Shown here: positions 23,664-32,505 of the stretch, one piece after another
Position numbering within the stretch: the first letter of the stretch is position 1
Layout: every line of letters starts with the position of its first letter
Assembly: GCF_003402535.2 (NCBI RefSeq)
Contig: NZ_AP025171.1
Location: 2,604,001-2,668,000, forward strand
Direction: 5' to 3'
DNA length: 64,000 nucleotides
From: Cupriavidus sp. P-10
GTDB lineage: Bacteria; Pseudomonadota; Gammaproteobacteria; Burkholderiales; Burkholderiaceae
Made by a program: the position numbers and the translations under genes
The notes under the pieces: model-generated
Databases searched by the model: none
Told to the model about the DNA's origin: nothing
What the model saw: only the letters and a program-made list of their open reading frames with translations

Positions 23664-25052
23664 CTATCGCTGCAGCAAGTCCCGCACCGCCAGCTCGAAT
23701 CGCGGATCCAGCACGGCGCCCACGTTGAAGCGCGACCAGGGCGAGACCGCCTCGGAGTCGACGCGAAATACCCGCCCGGGCGCCATCATGACTTTTCTTG
23801 CGAGCAACGCCTGGGCGATCGGCAGGGAATCCGTCACGCCAGGCAGCGTGCCCCACAGGTACAGGCTTTGCCCGGTCCGTGCGAAGACGCTGGCATCAAG
23901 CCGGTCGAACAGCGCCAGCGCCTGCTCCGTGGCATGCGCCAGGCGCGCGCGCAACCTGGCGATGTAGCGCTGGTAGTGTCCCTCGCTCAGGATGACGTCG
24001 ACGGTACGCTCGCAGTATTCCGAACTGCTGACATGGATCAGTGCCTTCAGGTCCGCGAGATCGCTGGCAAGATCGGCGCCGCAGGCGATGTACCCCACTC
24101 GCAGGGCGGCAGAGAACGACTTGGAAAAACTGCCGACATAGATCGTGCGCTCCAGCTGGTCCAGCGCAGCCAGCCTGGGCAAGGTGGCAGGCTTGAAATC
24201 CGTGAGGGCGTCGTTCTCGACAATCAGCAAGTTGAAGCGCTGGGCCAGTTGCAGCACGCGGTAGGCCTTGGCAGCCGACAAATCCGATCCGGTCGGGTTG
24301 TGCGCCAATGATTGCGTGAAGAACAGGCGCGGGCGCTCTGTCAGCAGCAGGCGTTCGAGCGCTTCCAGGTCCGGACCGTCGGCTAGCCTCGGCACGCCGA
24401 TGATGCGCGCGTTCGCCAGCTTCAGTTTGCCGAACAAGGGATAGTAGCCGGGGTCGTCTACAAGGACAGGGGCGCCGGCCGGCACGAAGTAGCGGATCAC
24501 GAGGTCCAACGCGTCGTTGGCGCCGTGCGTCAATACGATCTGACGGGGATCGGCGCCAACGCCGATGTCGGCGAGCTTGCGTACAAGGTGGGTGCGCAGC
24601 GGCTCATAGCCGAAGCGGTGGCCGTACCGGAATAGCGATCCCAGTCCGGTCCGCACCACCTTGTGGTGGTATTTGTCGAGCCGCGCTTCCGACAGCCATT
24701 CGACGGGAGGAAAACCGTCTCCCACCGCCAGCACATCCGGCCGGCTCTTCAGCTGTTCCCGCATGAGCCAGACGATATCCATCGCGCGCCCGAGCGAACC
24801 GGCCTCCTCGGCTTGCGTCGATTTCGGCGGTCCCGCCAGCACGAAGTATCCCGCGCCTCGGCGCGGCTCCACCAGGCCGCGCGCCACCAGCATCTCGAAC
24901 GCCGCCACCACCGTGTTCTTGCTGTAGCCATGCATCTGTGCCACGTCGCGCAGCGACGGCAGCCGCTCTCCCGGGCGGTAGGCGCCTTCGGCGACTTGCC
25001 TGGCGAGCGAGTCGGCCAGCGTGGTGGCGATCGTGGGGCGTTTGCGGGGCAT
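23664..25052 (-). CDS. MocR/PdxR-type regulator (GntR HTH fused to aminotransferase domain)
   Basis: A 462-residue regulator. Residues 1-75 form a GntR winged helix (GERLPSLRDVAQMHGYSKNT then AAFEMLVARGLVEPRRGAGY). Residues from about 95 form a class I aminotransferase fold with the PLP-binding lysine in GSFSKSFS (K311) and an HNPTG segment. MocR proteins sense PLP adducts of amines or related ligands. It is divergent from the HMG-CoA reductase gene with a dyad operator between them, so it is that operon's likely regulator. Its stop is 4 bases from the converging DUF1445 gene. Confidence 0.92.
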   Translation of the reverse strand: MPRKRPTIATTLADSLARQVAEGAYRPGERLPSLRDVAQMHGYSKNTVVAAFEMLVARGLVEPRRGAGYFVLAGPPKSTQAEEAGSLGRAMDIVWLMREQLKSRPDVLAVGDGFPPVEWLSEARLDKYHHKVVRTGLGSLFRYGHRFGYEPLRTHLVRKLADIGVGADPRQIVLTHGANDALDLVIRYFVPAGAPVLVDDPGYYPLFGKLKLANARIIGVPRLADGPDLEALERLLLTERPRLFFTQSLAHNPTGSDLSAAKAYRVLQLAQRFNLLIVENDALTDFKPATLPRLAALDQLERTIYVGSFSKSFSAALRVGYIACGADLASDLADLKALIHVSSSEYCERTVDVILSEGHYQRYIARLRARLAHATEQALALFDRLDASVFARTGQSLYLWGTLPGVTDSLPIAQALLARKVMMAPGRVFRVDSEAVSPWSRFNVGAVLDPRFELAVRDLLQR

Positions 25053-25111
25053 TGGGGACGGCGATGCGCAAAAGGACTCGCCGGGGGTGGGCGGCCACTG
25101 TCCCGAAAAAT

Positions 25112-25133
25112 TGTACCTTTATTCACTGGTACA
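25112..25133. promoter_or_regulatory. TGTACC-N10-GGTACA dyad, MocR operator candidate
   Basis: Perfect 6-base arms with 10 bases between lie 52 bases upstream of the HMG-CoA reductase gene and 60 from the mocR start. CACTGTCCC and CAGTGTCCC flank it (25096-25104 and 25132-25140), extending the symmetry imperfectly. Confidence 0.55.
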
Positions 25134-25185
25134 GTGTCCCTAAGCTGTGTCCCATTCCACATGCCCCGAAAGGATGGAGACACCG

Positions 25186-26472
25186 ATGGCTACCAGTTCC
25201 GTATTGCCCAATTTCCGCGCGCTGACGCCGGCGCAGCGCCTCGATCACATCGTGGGTGCCGCGTCGCTCACGCCGGAGGAAGCCCGTCTCGTGGCGCAGC
25301 CCGGTGCGCTGGGGGCAGGCCTTGCTGACGGCATGATCGAGAACGTCGTCGGCACCTTCGAATTGCCGTTCGGCATCGCCGGCTACTTCCAGGTCAACCG
25401 CCGCGACGTGCTGGTGCCGATGGTCGTCGAGGAGCCCTCGGTGGTGGCCGCCGCCTCATACATGGCAAAACTCGCACGCGAGTGCGGCGGCTTCGAGGCA
25501 TCGAGCACGGGGCCGCTGATGCGCGCCCAGGTCCAGGTGCTGGGCATCGGCGATCCCTATGGCGCACGGCTGGCGCTGCTGAAGCGCCGCGACGAGATCC
25601 TTGCCGTGGCGAACAGCCGCGACAAGGTGCTGATCGGCCTTGGCGGCGGTTGCCGCGACATCGAGGTCCATGTCTTTCCCGACACCCCCCGCGGCCCCAT
25701 GATCGTGCTGCACCTGATCGTGGACGTGCGCGACGCGATGGGTGCGAACACCGTCAACACGATGGCCGAGGCCGTGTCGCCGCTGGTGGAGACACTGACA
25801 GGCGGCTCGGTGCGGCTGCGCATCCTGTCCAACCTTGCCGACCTGCGGCTGGCACGGGCGCGCGTGCGGCTGACCGAGGCGGCGCTTGCCACCCCCGAGC
25901 GCAGCGGCGCCGAGATCATCGACGGCGTGATCGACGCGTACACCTTTGCCGCCATCGACCCGTACCGGGCCGCCACGCACAACAAGGGCATCATGAACGG
26001 GATCGACCCGCTCATCGTCGCCACCGGCAACGACTGGCGCGCGGTCGAGGCTGGCGCGCATGCCTACGCATGCCGTGGCGGGAGGTACACCTCGCTCACC
26101 CATTGGGAGAAGGACGCCGCCGGTGCGCTGGTGGGCACGATCGAGATGCCGATGCCGGTCGGGCTTGTCGGCGGCGCCACCAAGACGCACCCGCTGGCAC
26201 GCGTGGCACTGAAAATCCTCGATGTCAGGTCGGCCCAGGAGCTTGGCGAAGTCGCGGTGGCGGTCGGGCTGGCGCAGAATCTCGGCGCGCTGCGCGCGCT
26301 GGCCACCGAGGGCATCCAGCGCGGCCACATGGCCCTGCACGCCCGCAACATCGCGCTGGTCGCCGGCGCGGTGGGCGGCGAGATCGAAGCCATCGCGAAG
26401 CGGATGGCGACCGAAAAGGATGTGCGTACCGATCGCGCGGTGGCCCTGCTGGCAGAGCTGCGCACGCGCTGA
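25186..26472 (+). CDS. mvaA: Hydroxymethylglutaryl-CoA reductase, class II (degradative)
   Basis: A 428-residue class II HMG-CoA reductase, the same length as the Pseudomonas mevalonii enzyme. All four catalytic residues fall at identical positions: E83 (VVEEPSV), K267 (HNKGI), D283 (GNDWR) and H381 (QRGHMALH). The NAD-site [10 protein letters not shown] and N-terminal [17 protein letters not shown] are conserved. In catabolism it oxidises mevalonate plus CoA to HMG-CoA, which HMG-CoA lyase splits to acetoacetate and acetyl-CoA. No lyase gene is in the window. GGAG precedes the ATG at 25186. It heads an operon with two membrane-protein genes and is divergent from a MocR regulator. Confidence 0.95.
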   Translation: MATSSVLPNFRALTPAQRLDHIVGAASLTPEEARLVAQPGALGAGLADGMIENVVGTFELPFGIAGYFQVNRRDVLVPMVVEEPSVVAAASYMAKLARECGGFEASSTGPLMRAQVQVLGIGDPYGARLALLKRRDEILAVANSRDKVLIGLGGGCRDIEVHVFPDTPRGPMIVLHLIVDVRDAMGANTVNTMAEAVSPLVETLTGGSVRLRILSNLADLRLARARVRLTEAALATPERSGAEIIDGVIDAYTFAAIDPYRAATHNKGIMNGIDPLIVATGNDWRAVEAGAHAYACRGGRYTSLTHWEKDAAGALVGTIEMPMPVGLVGGATKTHPLARVALKILDVRSAQELGEVAVAVGLAQNLGALRALATEGIQRGHMALHARNIALVAGAVGGEIEAIAKRMATEKDVRTDRAVALLAELRTR

Positions 26473-26573
26473 TTTCACCCCGCCGCACCGCCGCTTGACT
26501 ACATACACACGACAGATGGAGCCGGGCCGCAGACGTCGACCCGGCGCAGACCATCGGGACAGGAGACAACCCA

Positions 26574-27064
26574 TGCACACCAACGAAGCTTCGGCGCCAC
26601 TGCGCCTGATCGAAGTCTGGGGCGACACCGCAGATACCCGACACCTCGCCTGGTCGATCGTGATCGGCGCGGTTGTCAGCCTTGGCGGATTCCTTGTCGC
26701 GGCGCGCCTGCTGGCTGGCCTGGCCAGTTCGCCCGAGTTGGCCAGGGCCTACGCAATGCTGGCGGGGCTGGGCGGTTGCCTGCTGGCCGGCGTAATCTGC
26801 GCGGTGCTGTTCCGTCCCAAGCGGCAAGTGATCGAGGGCGAGCCTGGCGATCCGCGCTGGCGCGACGACGTCCTCGCCACGCTCGCCGGCCAGCCCGGCG
26901 GGCTCGGATCGATCGCCGATCTGCCTGCCGCCGTCCGCCAGGAGATGAAGGAGCTGCAGCTCTACGATCTCTTCGCCTCCCATGAGCACAACCATACGGC
27001 GGGCAATGGTCCGCCGCGCCTGGCCACGCCACGGACCGCCGTGCTGGCGGATCCGAGCGCCTGA
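26574..27064 (+). CDS. Small membrane protein of a TctAB-like pair (atypical TctB)
   Basis: A 163-residue protein between the HMG-CoA reductase and a TctA-like permease. It has two hydrophobic segments (about 26-47 and 60-80), then a soluble C-terminal half with a conserved-looking acidic/hydrophobic stretch (RQEMKELQLYDLFASHEHNH). Canonical TctB has four helices and no such tail, so this is a TctB-like partner by position rather than by clear homology. An upstream AGGAGA supports the ATG. It probably supports or gates the permease. Confidence 0.65.
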
Positions 27065-27120
27065 CGCGGCCTGACACCGCCTGACGCCGCCTGACACCAT
27101 TCCTTGCCGGAGACGCCATC

Positions 27121-28512
27121 ATGATCGAATCCGTATTGCTGACCCATCTCCTCGTCGCGGCCGCCTGGGGGCTGGCCGGTGCCATCGCGTTCGCCGCCAT
27201 CGGCCTGATTTCCGGGACGGACGAAACCACCACGCTGGCGCCGCTGACGCTGCTGGTGGTGCTTCTGGGCGCGCCGCCCGAAGGTGTGTTCACCTTCTTC
27301 CTCGCCGGCGCCGTGGCCAAGCACATGACCCACGCCATCCCTACCGCGCTGCTCGGCATCCCGGGCGACACGATGGCCACGCCGCTGCTGGAGGACGCCA
27401 ATCACCTGCGCAACCTCGGGGTGCCGCATATTGCCCTGCGCAAGATGATTTCCGGTGCCATCATCGCGGCCTTCGTCTCGGTGCCGCTGGCAGTGCTGTT
27501 CGCCGTCATGCTCGCGCCGTTCGGTGCAACGATTACCAAGGCAGCGCCGTGGATCTTCGTCGCGGCAGCGGTGGCCATCGCCTACTGCTCGTCCGGAAAA
27601 TGGGCCTCGGTGGCAACGCTGGTGCCGTTCGTGATCGTCATCGTGGCGCTGCAGGCCATGACTGCCAAGTTCGGCAGCAAGCTGAGCATCAGCTACTTCC
27701 TGGGTATTGCCATCGGACCGCTGATCGCGGACCTGTTCTCCATGCTCTCGCCCAAGGAGCGTGAACGTATGCGCCGGGATAAGGTCCGCGCGTTCGCATT
27801 GGCGCCCGACGTCAAGGGCTGGTCCGGCTATTTCCCCAATCCGGCGCGCGTGCTCGACAAAAGCCAGGTGAAATGGACGATCGGCGCCGCCGCCGTGTCC
27901 AGCGCGACGTTCGTCTTCAGTCCGGTCGCCATGACGGTGGTGCTGGGCGAAGTGGTCGGGACGCGCATCCGGCACGCGTATCACCGCCTGACCACCGTGC
28001 TGAGCGTGCGCAACGGCGTCACCGAGGCCACCTACATCGCTGAGGCGCTCATCCCGCTCATCGCGTTTGGCTTGCCGCTCAGCCCGGTCGCCGCCGGTCC
28101 CGCCGCACCGCTGTTCAACGCACCGCCGGTCTTCACCGTCGATGCCGGAACCGGCCAGACGCACAACCTGCACAACTTGCTGAGCCACTGGGAGTTCCTT
28201 GGCTATGGCCTGCTTGCGGTGGCGCTCGCCGCGCTGGTCGCCTACCCGTTCGCCATGAACTTCGCCCGCCGCTCGGCGCTGTTCGTCTCGCGCAGGATTT
28301 CGCACGAGGCCATCATCGGGACGTTCGTCGGACTGATCCTGGTAATCAGCGTCTGGGAGGGCGGCCTGGTCGGGCTGCTGGTCATCCTGACGATGGGCCT
28401 GCTGGGCGGCTTGCTCTCGCGGGTTATCGGCTTCAATACCGGCGTGCAGTTCATGGGGTATTACACGGCGGTGCTGACGGTGCCGGCATTGCTGAAGCTG
28501 ATCGGCCTGTGA
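27121..28512 (+). CDS. TctA-like membrane permease linked to HMG-CoA reductase
   Basis: A 463-residue integral membrane protein with about 10-12 helices. The TctA-type signature is visible early, HAIPTALLGIPGDTMATPLL, and again in the second half where GLPLSPVAAGPAAPLF mirrors it, as expected for an inverted-repeat permease. It differs from ordinary TctA (about 500 residues) in sequence detail. With the two-helix partner and no Bug receptor it forms a reduced two-component system. Its operon position implies uptake of mevalonate or another substrate of the reductase pathway; this is inference. Confidence 0.8.
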   Translation: MIESVLLTHLLVAAAWGLAGAIAFAAIGLISGTDETTTLAPLTLLVVLLGAPPEGVFTFFLAGAVAKHMTHAIPTALLGIPGDTMATPLLEDANHLRNLGVPHIALRKMISGAIIAAFVSVPLAVLFAVMLAPFGATITKAAPWIFVAAAVAIAYCSSGKWASVATLVPFVIVIVALQAMTAKFGSKLSISYFLGIAIGPLIADLFSMLSPKERERMRRDKVRAFALAPDVKGWSGYFPNPARVLDKSQVKWTIGAAAVSSATFVFSPVAMTVVLGEVVGTRIRHAYHRLTTVLSVRNGVTEATYIAEALIPLIAFGLPLSPVAAGPAAPLFNAPPVFTVDAGTGQTHNLHNLLSHWEFLGYGLLAVALAALVAYPFAMNFARRSALFVSRRISHEAIIGTFVGLILVISVWEGGLVGLLVILTMGLLGGLLSRVIGFNTGVQFMGYYTAVLTVPALLKLIGL

Positions 28513-28520
28513 CGGGTTCT

Positions 28521-28541
28521 GCCATCGCAATCCGCGATGGC
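28521..28541 (+). terminator. Hairpin after the mvaA operon
   Basis: GCCATCGC and GCGATGGC form a perfect 8-bp stem with an AATCC loop 9 bases after the permease stop. The following GGATTCTCG is only weakly T-rich. Confidence 0.5.
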
Positions 28542-28622
28542 GGATTCTCGATTCACTGATTTGCCGACGGCAAGCGCGGCGCGATCATCTGGCAACCTTT
28601 CCACACTTTGCAAGGATGTCAG

Positions 28623-29410
28623 ATGCAGCACACCGAACCCAGGCGCTACCGCTTTACCGGGCATGAGCGCGTCTTCCACAACGTTTCGGCCATCGACGCC
28701 CTGCCGGACGTGCTGGCGTTATTCGGGTATCGCCGCGTCTTCGTCGTGTGCTCGCGCTCGATCCGGACGAAGACGACATGGATCGACCGCTTGCAGGCGC
28801 GGCTTGGCGAGCTGATCGTCGGCCTCACCGATGAAGTGGGGGAGCATTCGCCCCTGTCCAATGTGCTGAAGGCAGCCAGGCAGGTGCGCGAGGCCCGCGC
28901 GGACGTGATCGTGTCGGTTGGTGGCGGGTCGGTCATGGACATGTGCAAGGCGATGCAACTCTGCATCTCCGAAAACGCCTGCGACCGCGAGTCCCTGCTC
29001 AGGCTGCAGTTCGTCTTGTCCGCCGACGGCACCGAGATGCTGACCACCTCGCACGCCCCCGCGGCGATCCGGCAGATTGCGATTCCGACGACGCTGGCCA
29101 CGTCGGAGTGGACCCCGGTCAGCACGCCGGTCGACGACCAAACCCGGCTGAAGGCCCGCTTCGTGGTTCCCGACGGCTCGCCGCAGGCAATCCTCTACGA
29201 CCCAGCGCTGCTGCGGCAGACACCGGTTCGGCTGCTGTGGTCAACCGGCGTCCGTGGCCTGGACCATGCGATCAACACGGCCTGCTCGTCTTCGCCCCAT
29301 CCTTTTGCCAGCCTGTTGGCCGAGCAAGCCATTGCGTTGTACCTCCGACACCTGCCGCAACTGGCGGACGCCAGCGCCCCGGAAGCGCTGGCTGCCTTCA
29401 CGCAGTGCCC
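28623..29410 (+). pseudogene. Iron-containing alcohol dehydrogenase, 3'-truncated
   Basis: The first 260 or so residues of a group III Fe-alcohol dehydrogenase/maleylacetate-reductase-like protein. It has a good binding site (AAGGA), MQHTEPRRYRFTGHERVFHN, the NAD loop VSVGGGSVMDMCKA and IPTTLATSEWTPV, then VRGLDHAINTACSS with an expected metal ligand. At about 29404-29418 similarity stops and the sequence becomes the tail of a LysR gene in another frame. The remaining C-terminal domain with the other iron-binding histidines is absent, so the enzyme is not functional. Confidence 0.85.
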
Positions 29411-29764
29411 GCTGGCTACATCAATATGCAATTGCTGCGCCATGCCAGCGAGCATGGCGTGCCGGCTAAATTCCGCATGCAAGTCAACAGCTACGATGCC
29501 GTCTGCCTGATGGTGGAATCCGACATGGGCATCGGCATCCTGCCGGTCAGCCTGGCGCAGCGCTATGCCCGGACCATGGCTATCCGCGTGGTCAGGCTTG
29601 ATGCGCCCTGGGCACACCGCAAGCTGAACCTTTGCATCCGATCCTACGAAGCCTTGCCCGTCGCTGCGCGCAAGCTGGTCGACCACCTGTGCCCATCGGC
29701 ACAGGCGATCATCGCTGCCGCTTCCGATCTGGCGCCTAGTCCACGGTTGCGCCGGCGGTCCTGA
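29411..29764 (+). pseudogene. LysR C-terminal effector-domain fragment
   Basis: An open frame with no start encodes the end of an LTTR effector domain: GYINMQLLRHASEHGVPAKF, then VNSYDAVCLMVESDMGIGIL, ending in an RSYEALPVAARKLVDHLCP segment. The HTH half is missing. It directly abuts the truncated Fe-alcohol dehydrogenase, so a deletion joined two formerly separate genes on the same strand. Confidence 0.8.
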
Positions 29765-29857
29765 CGATGTCCGCCATCGCACCATCGCCGATGGAGATGG
29801 CAGGCCTGCGCGCTGCCATCGCCCTGCAAAGCTCGCCGTCGGCTACTCCCAACGCCG

Positions 29858-30871
29858 TCACTTTCGCATCGCACAGGACTCGCCGAGCACGAGATCCAAC
29901 GGCAGATTTACCTGGCGTGCGGGGACATCGACCACGCCCTCCAGTCTGTCCAGCATCAACTGCGCCGCTGCTTGCGCCGCCGCTTCGATATTGAAGCGCA
30001 GCGTTGTCAGCGGGGGATACATCAGCTCCAGTGTTTCCGGGGTACCAATGCCTATCACGGAAAGGTCTCGCGGAATATCCAACCCGGCTTTCCGCGCCGC
30101 ATAGATGGCACCCGAGAGCAAGCGGGTGCCAAGCCCGATCATTGCGGTGGGTGGCTCTTTAAGGGCAAGCATCGCGCTCATCTGCGCTCGCGAGGAATCC
30201 ACCGCAGACCGTGACATGAATACCAGTGCCGGGTCATAAGGGATCCCCGCTGCCTGAAGGCCATCCTGGTACCCCAACAATTTCTCGCGCCCCGGCCGAA
30301 TGTGCTCACCGGGGCCGAACAAGGCAATGCGGCGATGGCCAAGGGAAACCAGGTAGTCCACTGACTGCCGCACGCCGGCGCGATGGTCGAGCATGACCGC
30401 ATCCATCGGCGTTGGTGTCTCCCTGTCAAGAATGACAACGGGCAGGCCACATGCACGGAACACAAAGTCCGCGGGCGACTCGCTCTCCACACTGGGCGCG
30501 GCAATGATGCCCTCAAGCCGCCGCGTCTCGAAGAGTGTGACCAGTTCACGATCGCGGTGAGGCTGGTCCAGCGTATTTCCCACAATGACCGAATAGCCGG
30601 CCGCCTGCAGGTGACGCTCCACCTCGCTGAAATGGGCAGCCAGCAGCGGATTGCGAATGTTCGAGACCAGGTATCCGACCGTGTGGCTGCGACCTGTGCG
30701 CAGGTGTTTCGCGGCAAAGCTTGGCGCATACCCCAGCTTGTCCACGGCAGCCAGGACCCGTGCGCGCAGTGCAGCGCTTGCGTAACCCGTTTCATTCAAC
30801 ACACGCGACACGCTGCCGATTGAAACGCCCGCAGCCTCAGCTACATCCCTCACCGATACGCGTTGCGTCAT
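29858..30871 (-). CDS. LacI family regulator (CMD-SDR-Bug operon)
   Basis: A 337-residue LacI/GalR regulator. HTH residues 1-25 (MTQRVSVRDVAEAAGVSIGS) and the hinge helix LRARVLAAVDKLGYAPSFAA are followed by a sugar-binding-like core. I start it at 30871 with GGGAAG upstream; an in-frame ATG at 30910 would add 13 residues over the operator. A GAAAACGTTCCA site lies just upstream of its start and a perfect GAAAACGTTTTC in the divergent promoter, so it likely controls itself and the CMD-SDR-Bug operon. Confidence 0.93.
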   Translation of the reverse strand: MTQRVSVRDVAEAAGVSIGSVSRVLNETGYASAALRARVLAAVDKLGYAPSFAAKHLRTGRSHTVGYLVSNIRNPLLAAHFSEVERHLQAAGYSVIVGNTLDQPHRDRELVTLFETRRLEGIIAAPSVESESPADFVFRACGLPVVILDRETPTPMDAVMLDHRAGVRQSVDYLVSLGHRRIALFGPGEHIRPGREKLLGYQDGLQAAGIPYDPALVFMSRSAVDSSRAQMSAMLALKEPPTAMIGLGTRLLSGAIYAARKAGLDIPRDLSVIGIGTPETLELMYPPLTTLRFNIEAAAQAAAQLMLDRLEGVVDVPARQVNLPLDLVLGESCAMRK

Positions 30872-30883
30872 GGTCTTCCCTAA

Positions 30884-30895
30884 TGAAAACGTTCC
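30884..30895. promoter_or_regulatory. LacI operator candidate (autoregulatory)
   Basis: GAAAACGTTCCA lies 13 bases upstream of the lacI start, an imperfect copy of the perfect palindrome at 30964. Confidence 0.5.
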
Positions 30896-30963
30896 ACAGT
30901 TGGACGCCATTTTTTCCGACTGCTAATTTACCACCACGCCGTTTTTCAGTGTTTTGCCGCTCT

Positions 30964-30975
30964 GAAAACGTTTTC
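30964..30975. promoter_or_regulatory. Perfect LacI-type operator GAAAACGTTTTC
   Basis: A 12-bp palindrome with the CG centre of LacI-family operators. It overlaps a possible -35 (TTTTCC) and precedes TATAGA as a -10, about 97 bases before the CMD gene. Confidence 0.7.
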
Positions 30976-31071
30976 CGAATTCTGTATAGAGGCGCCGCCG
31001 GTGCCCGCACCGGAGACCCACCGCTTTACCCATCAACCATGCGCCGCGCCAACGCGGCCAGAGGAGACCCT

Positions 31072-31614
31072 ATGGCTCGCATGCCATATTTTGACGTCAA
31101 CGAAGTGACCGGCCCGCTCGGCGAGCTGGTGCGCGGCCGTCCGCCGCTCAACCTGTACCGGATCCTTCCCAACGCGCCCGAGACCGCTATCGGCTTCCTG
31201 TCGCTGGGGCGCGCCATTCTCACCAGATCCGCGCTGCCCGCAACGCTGCGCGAACTGGCCATCCTCAGGGTGGGCGCACTGTGCAGGGCTACCTACGAGA
31301 TCCACCAACATCGCCGGGTGGCGCGCGCCGCCGGCTTGCCCCAGGCAAAGATCGAAGCTGTCCTCAGGCCGGAGTCCACCGACGGCCTCGACCCGCGCGA
31401 GGCGCTGGTGGTCGCGTTCACCGATGCCGTGGTGCGGGACGTCAAGGCGCCCGAGGAACTCTATGCGCGCATAGCGAAGGAACTTGGAGACCAGCAGACC
31501 ATGGAACTGCTGGTGACCATCGGCTACTACATGCTGGTGTCACGCCTGCTGGAAAACCTGGAAGTCGATATTGAGAACCCGCCGATTGAACATCTGGAGA
31601 TGCCCCGTGACTGA
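31072..31614 (+). CDS. Carboxymuconolactone decarboxylase (CMD) family protein
   Basis: A 180-residue CMD/AhpD-fold protein. GAGGAG precedes the ATG at 31072 (MARMPYFDVNEVTGPLGELV). Core residues: RELAILRVGALCRATYEIHQ HR, then PREALVVAFTDAVVRD and MELLVTIGYYMLVSRLLENL. One Cys is present but no CxxC pair, so it is not an AhpD-type peroxidase; it belongs to the YE-x-H-x-H group near gamma-carboxymuconolactone decarboxylase. It leads an operon with an SDR and a Bug receptor under LacI control. Confidence 0.88.
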   Translation: MARMPYFDVNEVTGPLGELVRGRPPLNLYRILPNAPETAIGFLSLGRAILTRSALPATLRELAILRVGALCRATYEIHQHRRVARAAGLPQAKIEAVLRPESTDGLDPREALVVAFTDAVVRDVKAPEELYARIAKELGDQQTMELLVTIGYYMLVSRLLENLEVDIENPPIEHLEMPRD

Positions 31615-32464
31615 TACCCTGCAACCGCGTCCTGACCAACAACTTTTCGCGCCCGCGCTGGGCACTGTCCGGCGCGAGGGGCGCCTTGCCGGCCGTCGTA
31701 TCCTGGTGGTCGGCGCTGGCCAGCGCCAGACCGTGGATCAGGTCCCTTCCGTCGGAAACGGCCGGGCCATGTCCGTGCTGTTTGCGCGCGAGGGTGCGGC
31801 AGTGACTTGCGCCGACATCGACCCCGGTGCCGCCCAAGGCACAGCTGACTGGATCGCTCGCGAAGGGGGCCGGGGCTTCGTCGTGCAAGCTGACGTTTCC
31901 GACCCTGCCCAGATTGCGCGGATGGTGCGCGAAGCCGTCTCGGCCATGGATGGCCTGGACGGGCTGGTCGTCAATGTCGGCATCGGCAACCAGAACCGCT
32001 TCGGCAGCGAGAATCCTGCCGACTGGGATCGTGTACAAGACCTGAACCTGCGGGCGCCAATGTTCTGCGCGCAAGAGGCGGCGGCGGTCATGCCACCGGG
32101 CAGCGCGGTCGTTTTCGTCGCCTCCACTGCGGCGATTTCGCCTCTGAGCGGCCTGCCGGCCTATGAATCGTCCAAGGCCGGGCTGATGGCGCTCGGTCGC
32201 GCCGTCGCCTTTGCCGGGCAAGGCACAGGCCTGCGCGCCAACGTGCTCGCGCCTGGCTTGATCGACACGCCAATGGGACGCGACGCCTCCCGCGCCCGAC
32301 CGTCGCGCGCGGCGCGCCCGCTGCCGTTTGGCAGGCAGGGAACGGGCTGGGAAGTCGCCAACGCCGCGCTCTTCCTGATCAGCGCCGAGTCCTCCTACGT
32401 CAACGGGCAGATGCTGGTCGTGGATGGCGGACTGTCCATCGGTGCCGTGCGCGCCGCAGCCTGA
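31607..32464 (+). CDS. SDR family oxidoreductase
   Basis: A 285-residue SDR with a GTG start that overlaps the CMD stop by 8 bases. The cofactor loop is VVGAGQRQTVDQVPSVGNGR with an insertion relative to TGxxxGIG, then CADIDPG (NAD-type acidic residue) and VVNVGIGNQ in place of NNAG. The catalytic Ser and YESSK are present. An extra 30-residue N-terminal segment is unusual. It probably oxidises an alcohol produced or used with the neighbouring CMD protein; the substrate is unknown. Confidence 0.88.
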   Translation: MTDTLQPRPDQQLFAPALGTVRREGRLAGRRILVVGAGQRQTVDQVPSVGNGRAMSVLFAREGAAVTCADIDPGAAQGTADWIAREGGRGFVVQADVSDPAQIARMVREAVSAMDGLDGLVVNVGIGNQNRFGSENPADWDRVQDLNLRAPMFCAQEAAAVMPPGSAVVFVASTAAISPLSGLPAYESSKAGLMALGRAVAFAGQGTGLRANVLAPGLIDTPMGRDASRARPSRAARPLPFGRQGTGWEVANAALFLISAESSYVNGQMLVVDGGLSIGAVRAAA

Positions 32465-32505
32465 GCCACCCGGCGCCGACCGGGCATACCAAGGAGGAGA
32501 CACGA

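Noticed and set aside
26962..28530. 522-codon minus-strand open frame
   Set aside because: Antisense to the TctA-like permease, very rich in Gln, His and Arg, as expected for the complement of membrane-protein codons.
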